From positions 4,282,001-4,346,000 of the forward strand of contig NZ_CP106793.1 of the NCBI RefSeq assembly GCF_025642135.1: DNA of 64,000 nt, given 5' to 3'. Position 1 is the stretch's first letter, and each line of letters opens with the position of its first letter. This document shows, one piece after another, positions 16,248 to 23,940 of this stretch. The notes beneath the pieces were generated by a model. The model searched no databases. It saw only the letters and a list, made by a program, of their open reading frames with translations, and was not told where the DNA came from. Made by a program: the position numbers and the translations under genes. The stretch is from Streptomyces cynarae (GTDB lineage: Bacteria; Actinomycetota; Actinomycetes; Streptomycetales; Streptomycetaceae).

Positions 16248-17984
16248 TCACCGCAACGCGCGTCGCGCCGCCCTGGTGGACCACAGCAGGGCCAGCAGGC
16301 TCGTGACGTGCACCGGCGTGAGGGCGCGCAGGACGCCGTGCCTCCGGCCGACGAGGGCGAGCAGGGTTCCGGTGGTGGAGCCCGCCAGCGCCAGGCGGAC
16401 GCACCGCCGGGAGACCTCGCGGGCCGCGGTCACCGCGCGCAGGATGCGCCAGGCGTCCCGAAGACCGTCCGCGCAGACCAGGTCCGCCGACCAGGAAGCC
16501 TCGGCGCCCGGCGCGTCGGGCACCGCGACCGCGATGTCCGCGGCGGCCAGCGCCTCCGCGTCCGTACCGGAGATCACCAGGACGCCCTCCCCGTGGTCCC
16601 GCAGCGCGCACACCCGGTCGGCGAGACGTTCGCGCCCGCCGACGATCTCGTCGGACGGGCACAGGAGTTCACGGATGCGCTCGTCCTCGGTGAGCACCAC
16701 CCGCGCTCCGGTGGCGCGTGCGGCGGCCAGCACCGTCACGGCGGGCGGAGCCGGCCGCCCGCCCTCCGTCACCAGCACCGCGGAGTCGACGACCACGGCG
16801 GAGACCACGTCGAACAACCGCAGCGCCGACGGGTCCAGCGGTACGACACCACGCCGCGCCAGCTCCCGTCCGACCGTGGCGGCGAAGGCCTCCCGCCCGT
16901 AACGGGCCGCCCGGGGGACGGCGGCGAGCAGGGCGTCCGCCGCGCGGCCGGTACTGCCCGTCAGCGCGAACACCGCCGCCGCGGTGAGCGGGGCGGCCGG
17001 GGCCAGCCGCGCCTCCCACCACTCGACGGGACCGGGCTGCCGGGCCCTGCCACGCAGATGCCGCACCGGCCGGGTGTGCGGCACACAGGCGGGGCCCGGG
17101 CACAGGTCCCTCTCACGCCGCTCCCACACCTGACGCCGGGCGCGGATCTCGCGAAGCAGCAGCATCCGGTTCGCCGCGTCGACGGCCGGCATCCCGATAC
17201 CGCCGTACAGCCCGCCCACGACGGCGCCGGCCAGCGACAGGAGCAGATCGGTCTCCAGCGGCCCGATACGGCGCACCAACGGTCTGCGCAGCCCCCGCTC
17301 CAGCTCCAGCGCCGCCACCGCCACAGGCACCACCCGGGGCAGCGACGGCAGCCCGAACACCCTGCGGACCACCCCGGCGGCCACCGCCGCGCAGTCGACC
17401 AGCAACTCGGCCGTCACCGCCGCGACCGGCGCGTCGTCGCCCGGGGTGACCGGCTGCGCCCAGGGGAAGTCCGCGTCCCGCACGCCCTGGGCCTTCTCCA
17501 CCGCTCTGACCGTGTTCAGCAGGCGGTCGACACCGACCCTGCGCTCGTCGAACGACAGCAGCACCTGGCCGGTCACCGCGTTGACCTCGGCCCACCGCAC
17601 CCCGCTCAGCCCGCTCAGCGCCCTGGTCACCCCGCCGGTCAGCCGCTCCCGAGTGCCGCCACCGCGATCGAGCCCGCGCACCTCGATGTGCGCACGCCCG
17701 TGCGAGGCCCACACATGACGGGTGTGCCGCCGCGGATGGAGATCGGCCAGAACGCGCCCCGCCCGCACGGCCCGCCCGGGCACCCCCGCGGCCGCCGAGA
17801 CCCCCTGCCGGACCGCCGCCACCGCGACCCGCCCGCTCCCCTCGGCAGCGCGCAGCCCGGTCCTGGCCGCCACCGGCGCCACCCGCCCGGCGGTACGGGC
17901 GCCCGCCGCGCCGAGGGACCACGCCCCGCTGACCCTGGCGCGGGTCACGGACGCCAGCGAGGACACCACACTTCCGGCCACCAC
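16248..17984 (-). CDS. P-type-ATPase-derived protein lacking the catalytic motif (pseudoenzyme)
   Basis: A 578-residue protein resembling a shortened actinobacterial heavy-metal P-type ATPase of the CtpI kind. After a signal-like N-terminus, residues about 95-170 look like a heavy-metal-associated fold without its CxxC. Hydrophobic segments follow (ETDLLLSLAGAVVGGLYGGIG; APLTAAAVFALTG). Where an ATPase has DKTGTLT the sequence reads VVVDSAVLVTEGG, so the phosphorylation motif is lost. The hinge GDGxNDAPAL is reduced to SGTDAEALAAADIAVAV. The ATP-binding domain is mostly missing, and the C-terminal helices are short. Codon bias is normal, so it is maintained rather than decaying. The start (GTG 17984) has no clear ribosome binding site. 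Confidence 0.72.
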   Translation of the reverse strand: MVAGSVVSSLASVTRARVSGAWSLGAAGARTAGRVAPVAARTGLRAAEGSGRVAVAAVRQGVSAAAGVPGRAVRAGRVLADLHPRRHTRHVWASHGRAHIEVRGLDRGGGTRERLTGGVTRALSGLSGVRWAEVNAVTGQVLLSFDERRVGVDRLLNTVRAVEKAQGVRDADFPWAQPVTPGDDAPVAAVTAELLVDCAAVAAGVVRRVFGLPSLPRVVPVAVAALELERGLRRPLVRRIGPLETDLLLSLAGAVVGGLYGGIGMPAVDAANRMLLLREIRARRQVWERRERDLCPGPACVPHTRPVRHLRGRARQPGPVEWWEARLAPAAPLTAAAVFALTGSTGRAADALLAAVPRAARYGREAFAATVGRELARRGVVPLDPSALRLFDVVSAVVVDSAVLVTEGGRPAPPAVTVLAAARATGARVVLTEDERIRELLCPSDEIVGGRERLADRVCALRDHGEGVLVISGTDAEALAAADIAVAVPDAPGAEASWSADLVCADGLRDAWRILRAVTAAREVSRRCVRLALAGSTTGTLLALVGRRHGVLRALTPVHVTSLLALLWSTRAARRALR

Positions 17985-18070
17985 GCCCGGGTACCCGCAG
18001 GGCTCACGCTCTAATGCCGCTCGCCTACCGCCACCGGGACGCCTCTGCTCGTCGGCGCTGCTCGTCGTCT

Positions 18071-18802
18071 CTACTCATCGTCCGTGGCGGCGGTCATCTC
18101 CACATCCAGCACGCCCTCGTTCTCGAACAACTCGGACGTCAGCCCGCCCGTGTCGGACGTACCCTCCAGCTCGAGCAGGACGCGTGCGGCCGGGTCGGTG
18201 CTGCCGGGCAGCCGGTCGACCTTGACCTGCAGGATGCGGAAACCACGCCGGGTGCAGATCTCCATCAGCCGGGGCAGCAGGGCCGTTCCGGTGCGGTAGG
18301 TCATGCGCAACTCGAAGACGGACGGCGCCCGGTCCGGCACGAGACGCGCGGTGAGCAGGGGGTAGCCCCGTACGACGAGGAAGTGCAGGGCCGTGACCGC
18401 GATGGCGAGGATCGGCAGGCCCCCACCGCAGGCCATGCCCACCGCGCAGGTGAGCCAGACCGTCGCCGCGGTGGTCAGTCCGCGGACGGCGTCCCGGCGT
18501 ACGAAGATGAGCCCGCCGCCGATGAAGCCGATCCCGGACACGATCTGGGCCGCCACCCGCGACGGGTCGAAGGAGACGTGGTCCAGCCCGAGCACGTTGG
18601 TGAAGCCGTGCTGGGAGACCTCCATCATCAGTGCGCTGGCGATGCCGACCAGGGTGTGGGTCCGCAGTCCCGCGCTCTTCTGCTGCGCGGCCCGCTCCCA
18701 CCCGATCAGGGTGGACAGCACCAGGGCGACACCGAGTTCGGACAGCTGCCGCAGCCCCTGCCCATTGCCCACGTCCCACAAGGGAGCCGCCGGCTCGGAC
18801 AT
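18071..18802 (-). CDS. MgtC/SapB-family membrane protein
   Basis: A 243-residue inner-membrane protein of the MgtC/SapB family. Residues about 15-155 contain the transmembrane part with the conserved stretches LIGWERAAQQKSAGLRTHTL, RVAAQIVSGIGFIGGGLIF and GLTTAATVWLTCAVG. A cytoplasmic ACT-like domain follows (FRILQVKVDRLPG), typical of the longer MgtC group. In pathogens MgtC inhibits the F-ATPase and helps in low magnesium; in Streptomyces the role is unproven. ATG 18802 is preceded by GGAGGT at close spacing. It is the last core gene before the tRNA-Lys integration scar. Confidence 0.9.
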   Translation of the reverse strand: MSEPAAPLWDVGNGQGLRQLSELGVALVLSTLIGWERAAQQKSAGLRTHTLVGIASALMMEVSQHGFTNVLGLDHVSFDPSRVAAQIVSGIGFIGGGLIFVRRDAVRGLTTAATVWLTCAVGMACGGGLPILAIAVTALHFLVVRGYPLLTARLVPDRAPSVFELRMTYRTGTALLPRLMEICTRRGFRILQVKVDRLPGSTDPAARVLLELEGTSDTGGLTSELFENEGVLDVEMTAATDDE

Positions 18803-18999
18803 GCGCACCTCCCCTCCGGCCACACGCATACCCCGGTGGCGCCGGCCATGCCTGTGAAAAGGGGCACGTACCGAGAGGCATGAGGGGGTCGGGAGGGGGA
18901 CGCTCCCGCACGGCCCGGAGAACGAAGCGGCGCCCGCCCCGGCCGAAGCCGAACCGGACGCCGCACGACAGGCCGGAGGGGGTGCCCCTCGCCTGCGAA

Positions 19000-19047
19000 C
19001 CGTAGGCCCTGTGGGACTCGAACCCACAACCAATGGATTAAAAGTCC
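19000..19047 (-). repeat. attL: displaced 3' part of tRNA-Lys
   Basis: 48 bp identical to 39371-39418. It contains the last 45 nt of tRNA-Lys (19003-19047), from the anticodon loop to the discriminator base, but no 5' half, so it is not a tRNA gene. This is the original chromosomal 3' end pushed aside by insertion of the element to its right. The flank at 18900-19000 also resembles the flank of the intact tRNA. Confidence 0.93.
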
Positions 19048-19161
19048 TGGCCAAGGCTTGCCGGGTGGTTCCGGGCCGTGCTTCGGGGTCCGGAACCACC
19101 TGGTCAGGGCATGTGCGCCGTGACGGGCGGTGTGGCTCGTGACAGCTCGTGCCGCATCGTC

Positions 19162-19182
19162 CGCTCACGCATCGCTCACGCA
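19162..19182. repeat. left arm-type repeat of the element
   Basis: Two direct copies of CGCTCACGCA separated by one T, 115 bp inside attL. The same 21 bp occurs at 39261-39281. In the excised circle the two pairs would flank the att core, as integrase arm sites do. Confidence 0.7.
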
Positions 19183-19227
19183 AAAAGAACCTGCTGAGCA
19201 GCGCGTTCAGTACCAATGAGCGCAGTA

Positions 19228-20250
19228 CTACTGCTTCAAAATGCTCATGATCTCGGCCGCTTTGGCGATTGCGACCCGCGGCCCGTATGCGGCCGCAGCA
19301 GCCACCACAGCTACAGCGGCCGCCAAGACGGTCTCGACTCCTGAGGGAAGCCCCGTCAGAACGGCCAGGCAAACCGCTGCTACTGGAGCGGAGACCACGG
19401 CAACCAGCCGAAGCCCTTCTCGGTTGGCCACCGGAACCGTGCCTCGAAGCCTCTGCTCTGGCAGAAGCCTGCCAGCGTTTCCGGCAGCGTAGCTGTTGCC
19501 GATCTTGGCGAGCAGCGCGGCCAGACTGCGGAGCCCACCAATGCCCTTGGTGTCAACCTGCGCCTCGGCAAGCTGCAGTTTTGCCACTACGAGGGCGGCG
19601 TGACGCTTTGTGCTGCGCTGCCGGGGAGATCCACGCCTGACGCTGTTCGAGATCCGGTGGACCCGCAGAAGCGACCGCCGAACGATGGAGCACGTGTCAT
19701 CCAGATGCCGAAGCGCCTGATGCCTGGCGCTCGTATCCGCGCTGGCCACAGCCTCGCACGCCTCGATGGCAGCCATGATCGAGAGCAGGAATCTGTAACC
19801 CACGATGGCCTTGCCACGCCGGGCGGCCCACATCAGGAGGGGCAACGTCACACCAGCGAGCATCAGCGCCGGTGGCCTCAGGTCCGGTTGCACCCGCTGA
19901 GTGTCGATGGTTTTGATCACGGCGATCAACAGGTCGAAGGCCCCCATGCTGACCGCGAAGGTGAGCAGTTGATAGCGGAGTTTTACGGATCCGGCGGTCT
20001 TCCGGCCAGCCTCACGGAGATCATGGATCGGCAGGTCTGCCAAACCAAGCGGTTGGAGCGCCTGAGCTGTCGGCGCTATGTCCCGATCGGCAACCCTCGC
20101 GTTCCAGGCCGACCACCACTCTTGTATCCGGCGGATCCGACGCGCGACCCAGGCAAGCGATCGGTACGTCACCATCACTATGGCAACGAGTAACACAGCT
20201 CCGATGACCGACCGCTGGATCGCGGCTATGCGCTCCAAGTCGATGTGCAT
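19228..20250 (-). CDS. hypothetical membrane protein at the left end of the element
   Basis: A 340-residue protein I do not recognise. One transmembrane helix is near residues 14-32 (VIGAVLLVAIVMVTYRSLAW), a second pair near 95-145 (LLTFAVSMGAFDLLIAVI; LMLAGVTLPLLMWAA), then a soluble, basic, Arg-rich section (residues 150-265), and two final helices near 275-325 (VAVVSAPVAAVCLAVLTG; VLAAAVAVVAAAAAYG). Codon use is less GC-rich than in the core genes, fitting horizontal origin. It is divergent from the HD hydrolase gene across a 113-bp gap. A link with the enzyme cassette next to it is possible but only by position. Confidence 0.65.
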   Translation of the reverse strand: MHIDLERIAAIQRSVIGAVLLVAIVMVTYRSLAWVARRIRRIQEWWSAWNARVADRDIAPTAQALQPLGLADLPIHDLREAGRKTAGSVKLRYQLLTFAVSMGAFDLLIAVIKTIDTQRVQPDLRPPALMLAGVTLPLLMWAARRGKAIVGYRFLLSIMAAIEACEAVASADTSARHQALRHLDDTCSIVRRSLLRVHRISNSVRRGSPRQRSTKRHAALVVAKLQLAEAQVDTKGIGGLRSLAALLAKIGNSYAAGNAGRLLPEQRLRGTVPVANREGLRLVAVVSAPVAAVCLAVLTGLPSGVETVLAAAVAVVAAAAAYGPRVAIAKAAEIMSILKQ

Positions 20251-20363
20251 AGGAGGATCCTGGCGTGGAGCGCTGACACTCGCTGCCGACTCGACCTAGT
20301 TTGGTGCTGCTTGGTGGGGGCGCCGTGGTGTGTTCGAGAGACCTTGGGGGCATCAAGCCAGAC

Positions 20364-20927
20364 ATGGCCGATCTGATCACGAAGTGGGCGACGGAGGTAG
20401 CCGAATCCGAGCTCGCCGCTGAGCTTCCCCGGAGGTGGGCCCATACGCAAGGAGTGGCCGAGCGCGCCACCGAAGTCCGGGGGCTTCTCGGGGAGCACAG
20501 CGCTCTTCTCGTCGCTGCCGCCACCCTGCACGACATCGGGTACGCACCTCGGCTGGCCGTGACCGGGTTCCACCCGCTGGACGGGGCCAGGTTCCTTCGC
20601 GACGAGCATGGGGCCGACGAGCGGCTGGTGCGGCTGGTCGCGAACCACTCTTTTGCCCTGCTGGAGGCTGAGGAGCGCGGGCTGCGGGACGAGTTGGCGT
20701 CGGAGTTTCCGTTGCTGGAGGAGCCGTTGCTCGTGGACGCTCTCGTGTACTGCGACATGACGACGACGCCCGATGGTGCCGGGACCAGTGCGCGCGAGCG
20801 GATCGCGGAGATCATCAGTCGGTATGGCGCGGACAGTGTGGTCGGCCGGTTCATCCGCCGTGCGGCCCCTGAGATCCTCTCGTCTGTGCAAAGGGTTGAG
20901 ACGGCGCTGGCGGCTCAGCCGAGGTAG
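20364..20927 (+). CDS. HD-domain phosphohydrolase
   Basis: A 187-residue HD-superfamily hydrolase. RRWAHTQGV supplies the first His and AATLHDIGYAPRL the HD pair; ANHSFALLEAEERG and VYCDMTTTPDG supply the later His and Asp ligands, so a metal-dependent phosphohydrolase acting on a nucleotide or phosphate ester is expected. I start at ATG 20364 (MADLITKWATEVAESEL), though an in-frame GTG lies upstream. Its 3' end overlaps the convergent Nudix gene by 13 bp. It is the first enzyme of the element's left cargo. The substrate cannot be read from the sequence. Confidence 0.82.
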   Translation: MADLITKWATEVAESELAAELPRRWAHTQGVAERATEVRGLLGEHSALLVAAATLHDIGYAPRLAVTGFHPLDGARFLRDEHGADERLVRLVANHSFALLEAEERGLRDELASEFPLLEEPLLVDALVYCDMTTTPDGAGTSARERIAEIISRYGADSVVGRFIRRAAPEILSSVQRVETALAAQPR

Positions 20928-21382
20928 GGATAGGTGCCGGCCAGGTAGTCTCCGATCTGCTGGCGCATGCTCGGGTGGATGTCGTACTGGTCGAGGTCGG
21001 CCGGCTGGACGAAGCGCACCCCGTCGGCCTCGTCGTTGATCGTGGGAGCTCCGCCGACGGGCCGGCCGATGTACGTGTTCTCGTACTGCTGGCGGATCTC
21101 TCCGTCGCTGTAGGCGACGATGTGGTTCGGGTTGGTGTAGACGCCGAGGAAGCCCGTGATCTCGGCGATGATGCCGGTCTCTTCCAGGCACTCGCGTACC
21201 GCGCACTCTGCCGCGGTCTCGCCGATGTCCTGTGCGCCTCCGGGAAGCGCCCACTGGCCGGTGTCACGGCGGTGCTGGAGAAGGATGGCTCCGGTCTCGT
21301 CGACGACGAGCAGGTTGCTGGCAGGGATGAGGGTGTTTGCCTTCGGGGCGGCCGGGTCGTTGTAGTACTCAGTCCTGCCCAT
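20915..21382 (-). CDS. Nudix hydrolase
   Basis: A 155-residue Nudix pyrophosphohydrolase. The complete Nudix box runs from GGAQDIGET to RECLEETGI (Gx5Ex7REUxEExGU), with LLQHRRDTGQWALPGG before it. Such enzymes cleave nucleoside diphosphates linked to another group; the N- and C-terminal parts do not point to a known substrate. The start ATG 21382 lies inside the end of the upstream Xre regulator gene (14-bp overlap), so the two are translationally coupled on the minus strand. Many Streptomyces integrative elements carry a Nudix gene near their backbone, but this one is in the cargo. Confidence 0.9.
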   Translation of the reverse strand: MGRTEYYNDPAAPKANTLIPASNLLVVDETGAILLQHRRDTGQWALPGGAQDIGETAAECAVRECLEETGIIAEITGFLGVYTNPNHIVAYSDGEIRQQYENTYIGRPVGGAPTINDEADGVRFVQPADLDQYDIHPSMRQQIGDYLAGTYPYLG

Positions 21383-22151
21383 GGGCGGTGGTCCTCTCGT
21401 GGTCGGGTGTCCACGGCCGCGCGGCGGCCCAGACGGCATCGAAGCTCTGAGCGTAACTGTCGAACCACCCAGTGCCTTCAGTCCTCTTGAGGTGAAGCAG
21501 GGGGTTGGCGCTGGCCGGCTGCCCCCAGATGTGGGGGTTGACCAGGAGGTTGTCGTCGTAGCGGAACATGGACGTGTAGAGCGTGGTGTCGTGGAGGCGT
21601 ACGGCACACCCGGCCTCGCCCAGCAGGGGTCGGTAGTACGTCAGTGATGCTCGGATCTTGGCGGCAAGAGTGTCGCCGATTCCCTCTTCGCGGCCTCGGA
21701 TCGCGACGGCCTGACCGTCCGGGTCACCGAAGCACAGGCGCACCCGGACCCCCTCCGCCGCGCGCTCGGAGAGCATCTTGGCTACGTGCGGATTGGACTG
21801 CGCGAAGAACGTGCCGGAGAAGACGAGGACACCGATCTCGTGCTGGGCTTCGCGCAGCAGCGAGAGCCAGACGTCCCGCGGCACACTGGCCCGGTTCTGA
21901 TAAGTGCCGACCAGTTCGGTGCCTAACCCGTCACGCGCTCGGCCGGGCCGTCGAGGCGACGCCGGCCAAAGGAAGGTCTCTTCCACGCGCAGGTGGCGGG
22001 CGACGCGGAAGCGATGCCGTGCGTGTGGAACACGCCCTCCCAGCCACCGGCTCACCGTCTTGGGGTCCACCTCGCAGACTTCCGCGAGCGATTCGGGCGA
22101 GACGCCGCGCTGCGCGAGCACAGAGTGCAGTCGGTCGTTCACAGGAGCCAT
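21369..22151 (-). CDS. Xre-type regulator with large C-terminal domain
   Basis: A 260-residue DNA-binding protein. The N-terminal helix-turn-helix reads RLHSVLAQRGVSPESLAEVC then EVDPKTVSRWLGGRVPHARH (residues about 5-45). The C-terminal 180 residues (GTYQNRASVPRDVWLSLLRE, LVFSGTFFAQSNPHVAKMLS, RVRLCFGDPDGQAV) resemble the domain of Streptomyces Xre regulators called DUF5919, with a weak phospholipase-D-like pattern; I am not certain of this. It overlaps the Nudix gene, forming a two-gene operon, and is divergent from the HAD gene over an 88-bp gap that contains 10-bp-spaced GGACGTT repeats. It is the likely local regulator of the cassette. ATG 22169 is an alternative start. Confidence 0.78.
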   Translation of the reverse strand: MAPVNDRLHSVLAQRGVSPESLAEVCEVDPKTVSRWLGGRVPHARHRFRVARHLRVEETFLWPASPRRPGRARDGLGTELVGTYQNRASVPRDVWLSLLREAQHEIGVLVFSGTFFAQSNPHVAKMLSERAAEGVRVRLCFGDPDGQAVAIRGREEGIGDTLAAKIRASLTYYRPLLGEAGCAVRLHDTTLYTSMFRYDDNLLVNPHIWGQPASANPLLHLKRTEGTGWFDSYAQSFDAVWAAARPWTPDHERTTAHGQD

Positions 22152-22179
22152 GGAAGCGGCCCCATGCATGATCGCGCAA

Positions 22180-22196
22180 GGACGTTATGGGACGTT
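22180..22196. promoter_or_regulatory. 10-bp-spaced direct repeats in the Xre/HAD divergent promoter
   Basis: GGACGTT occurs at 22180 and again at 22190, one helical turn apart, between the divergent Xre and HAD genes. A related set in the other orientation (ACGTCC at 22934 and 22944) precedes the radical SAM gene. This is a candidate binding site of the local regulator. Confidence 0.5.
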
Positions 22197-22239
22197 GTCA
22201 CGGAAGCAGAGCTCCGAAGGGACTGCCTACCCTGGCGCC

Positions 22240-22932
22240 ATGGAGCTCATCGTCCTGTGGGACATCGACCACACCCTCATCGAGAACGCGGGGGTTAGCA
22301 AGGAGATCTACGCTGCCGCTTTCTCATCACTCGCGGGACGCGAACCGTCGGAGCCGGCGCGTACCGAGGGGCGCACGGATCGACTCATCATGCGGGATAT
22401 GTTCCTTCGTGACGGGCTACCTGTACCCGAGTGGTCCGTCATCGAGGCCACCCTCGCGCAAGCTGGGCATGACCGCCTTGATGATCTGCGCCTGCGCGGG
22501 ACGGCTTTGCCCGGGGTTCACGAGGTGCTCAAGGCCGCTGCCGCACGAAGTGGTTGGGTCTCCTCTGTCCTGACCGGCAACATCGCCGCCAACGCTCACG
22601 TGAAGCTTTCCGCTTTCGGCCTCGACTCGCTGTTGGATTTGCCTGCCGGCGCCTACGGAGCGGACGCCGAGCTCCGCCCCGAACTTGTCGCGGTCGCGCG
22701 TGAACGCATACAGCAGCGCCGTGGCGTTCCGGCTGATGTGCCCCTGGTCCTCGTGGGAGACACCCCCCGCGACGTGGAAGCCGCCCTGGCCACGGGTTCC
22801 GCGATCCTTGCGGTCGCCTCCGGTGTCCACAGTGCCGAGGAGCTGGCCGCTGCCGGCGCCCACGAGATCCTGCCGGACCTATCGGACACCAGGCGGGTTC
22901 TCGGCATCCTGGAGTCCTTCGCGGGCGTGTAA
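22240..22932 (+). CDS. HAD-family phosphatase
   Basis: A 230-residue HAD hydrolase of the phosphoglycolate-phosphatase type. Motif I is DIDHTLI at residues 8-14 (nucleophile and acid/base Asp), motif II the SVLTGN region, and motif IV GDTPRDVEAA; the helical cap lies between residues 20 and 90. It should hydrolyse a small phosphate ester, substrate unknown. ATG 22240 gives MELIVLWDIDHTL; there is no strong ribosome binding site, and a TACCCT box lies just upstream, so the message may be leaderless. It leads the plus-strand half of the cassette, 105 bp before the radical SAM gene. Confidence 0.88.
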   Translation: MELIVLWDIDHTLIENAGVSKEIYAAAFSSLAGREPSEPARTEGRTDRLIMRDMFLRDGLPVPEWSVIEATLAQAGHDRLDDLRLRGTALPGVHEVLKAAAARSGWVSSVLTGNIAANAHVKLSAFGLDSLLDLPAGAYGADAELRPELVAVARERIQQRRGVPADVPLVLVGDTPRDVEAALATGSAILAVASGVHSAEELAAAGAHEILPDLSDTRRVLGILESFAGV

Positions 22933-22933
22933 A

Positions 22934-22960
22934 ACGTCCCAGGACGTCCTCGGACCGTCC
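22934..22960. promoter_or_regulatory. 10-bp-spaced ACGTCC repeats before the radical SAM gene
   Basis: ACGTCC at 22934 and 22944, plus a degenerate ACCGTCC at 22954, all one helical turn apart, lie between the HAD and radical SAM genes. The middle copy is part of the palindrome AGGACGTCCT. They match, in reverse, the repeats at 22180-22196. Confidence 0.5.
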
Positions 22961-23037
22961 CCGAACGCGGTGACGAGGTCCCCTGGCAGACCGCCACCAT
23001 CGGGGTTCCCACCAGGCAGTCAGCCGAAGGAGCCCAT

Positions 23038-23940
23038 GTGATCGAGGAAGTCACCGGGATCAGGAAGATCCGGATGCTGTACCTGCAGCTGCTCTACCGC
23101 TGCAACTTCACGTGCCTGCACTGCTTCCACGGCAAGCGACTTCAGTACGCCGACGCCTTCACCGCCGAGGAAGCCGTCAGTCTCCTCACCCTGATGCGAG
23201 ACGAATACGGCACGGAGGCCGTCACCCTCCTCGGCGGCGAACCGTTCGTCCACCGGGAGCTCCCGCAGGTCGTCCGGCACGCCAAGCAGGAACTGGGCCA
23301 GCGCGTCGAGATCTGCACCAACGGATATCGGATCGAGCGCCGCCTGACCGAGATCGCTCCGCACCTGGACCTGCTCAGGGTCTCCCTGGAGGGGGTTGGC
23401 TCGACCAACGACGGCATCCGGAAGCGCGGCAGCTACCAGAGCGCCCTCAGCTCACTCAGCCTGGCACGGGACCTCGGTGTTCCGACGGGCGCGACCATGA
23501 CCGTGACCTCTCAGAACATCGGCGAGGTCCTCCCTCTCGCCAGCATCCTCGGGCAATTCGGGGTCCGGCAACTGAAGCTCCACCACCTGAGGCCGGTAGG
23601 CAATGCCGCTGACCACCCCGAGCTGCTGGTCACGGACACGACCGCCTACGGCCGGCTTCGCGAAGAGCTCGCACAGACCAAGCTGCCGCTTGAGGTGATC
23701 GTCGACGAGGACCTCTCCGAGCACGGTGCTCCGGCGGTCTGCGCTCCGCCCAGCGGGCCTCGCGAGATCGACCGGATCGAGGCCGACCCGCGCGGTGCGC
23801 TCACCATGTCCTGCAAGGCGGTCGGTAAGGACTCCCACGCGTTCTGGTACGAGAAGGCCGCGAACCGCATCGTCCACAGGCCCTCCGCCACCGACGAGCT
23901 CACGCTCTCCGTACCGGACGTGGTGTACGCCCGTGCCTGA
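23038..23940 (+). CDS. radical SAM enzyme, MoaA-like, no SPASM domain
   Basis: A 300-residue radical S-adenosylmethionine protein. The 4Fe-4S cluster motif is CNFTCLHCFH (CxxxCxxC, residues about 22-30). The SAM-binding GGEP is in TLLGGEPFVHREL, and EICTNGYRIE and LRVSLEGVGS follow as beta strands of the partial TIM barrel. The C-terminus has only isolated cysteines (SEHGAPAVCAPP, TMSCKAVGKD), so there is no full SPASM auxiliary-cluster domain. GTG 23038 has AAGGAG upstream. The stop overlaps the start of the kinase-like gene, so expression is coupled. No precursor peptide gene is nearby, which argues for a small-molecule or nucleotide substrate rather than a RiPP. Confidence 0.88.
   Translation: MIEEVTGIRKIRMLYLQLLYRCNFTCLHCFHGKRLQYADAFTAEEAVSLLTLMRDEYGTEAVTLLGGEPFVHRELPQVVRHAKQELGQRVEICTNGYRIERRLTEIAPHLDLLRVSLEGVGSTNDGIRKRGSYQSALSSLSLARDLGVPTGATMTVTSQNIGEVLPLASILGQFGVRQLKLHHLRPVGNAADHPELLVTDTTAYGRLREELAQTKLPLEVIVDEDLSEHGAPAVCAPPSGPREIDRIEADPRGALTMSCKAVGKDSHAFWYEKAANRIVHRPSATDELTLSVPDVVYARA

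Noticed and set aside
23038..23940. RiPP-maturing radical SAM with a precursor peptide
   Set aside because: No SPASM domain and no short precursor-like gene on either side; the neighbours are nucleotide-type enzymes.
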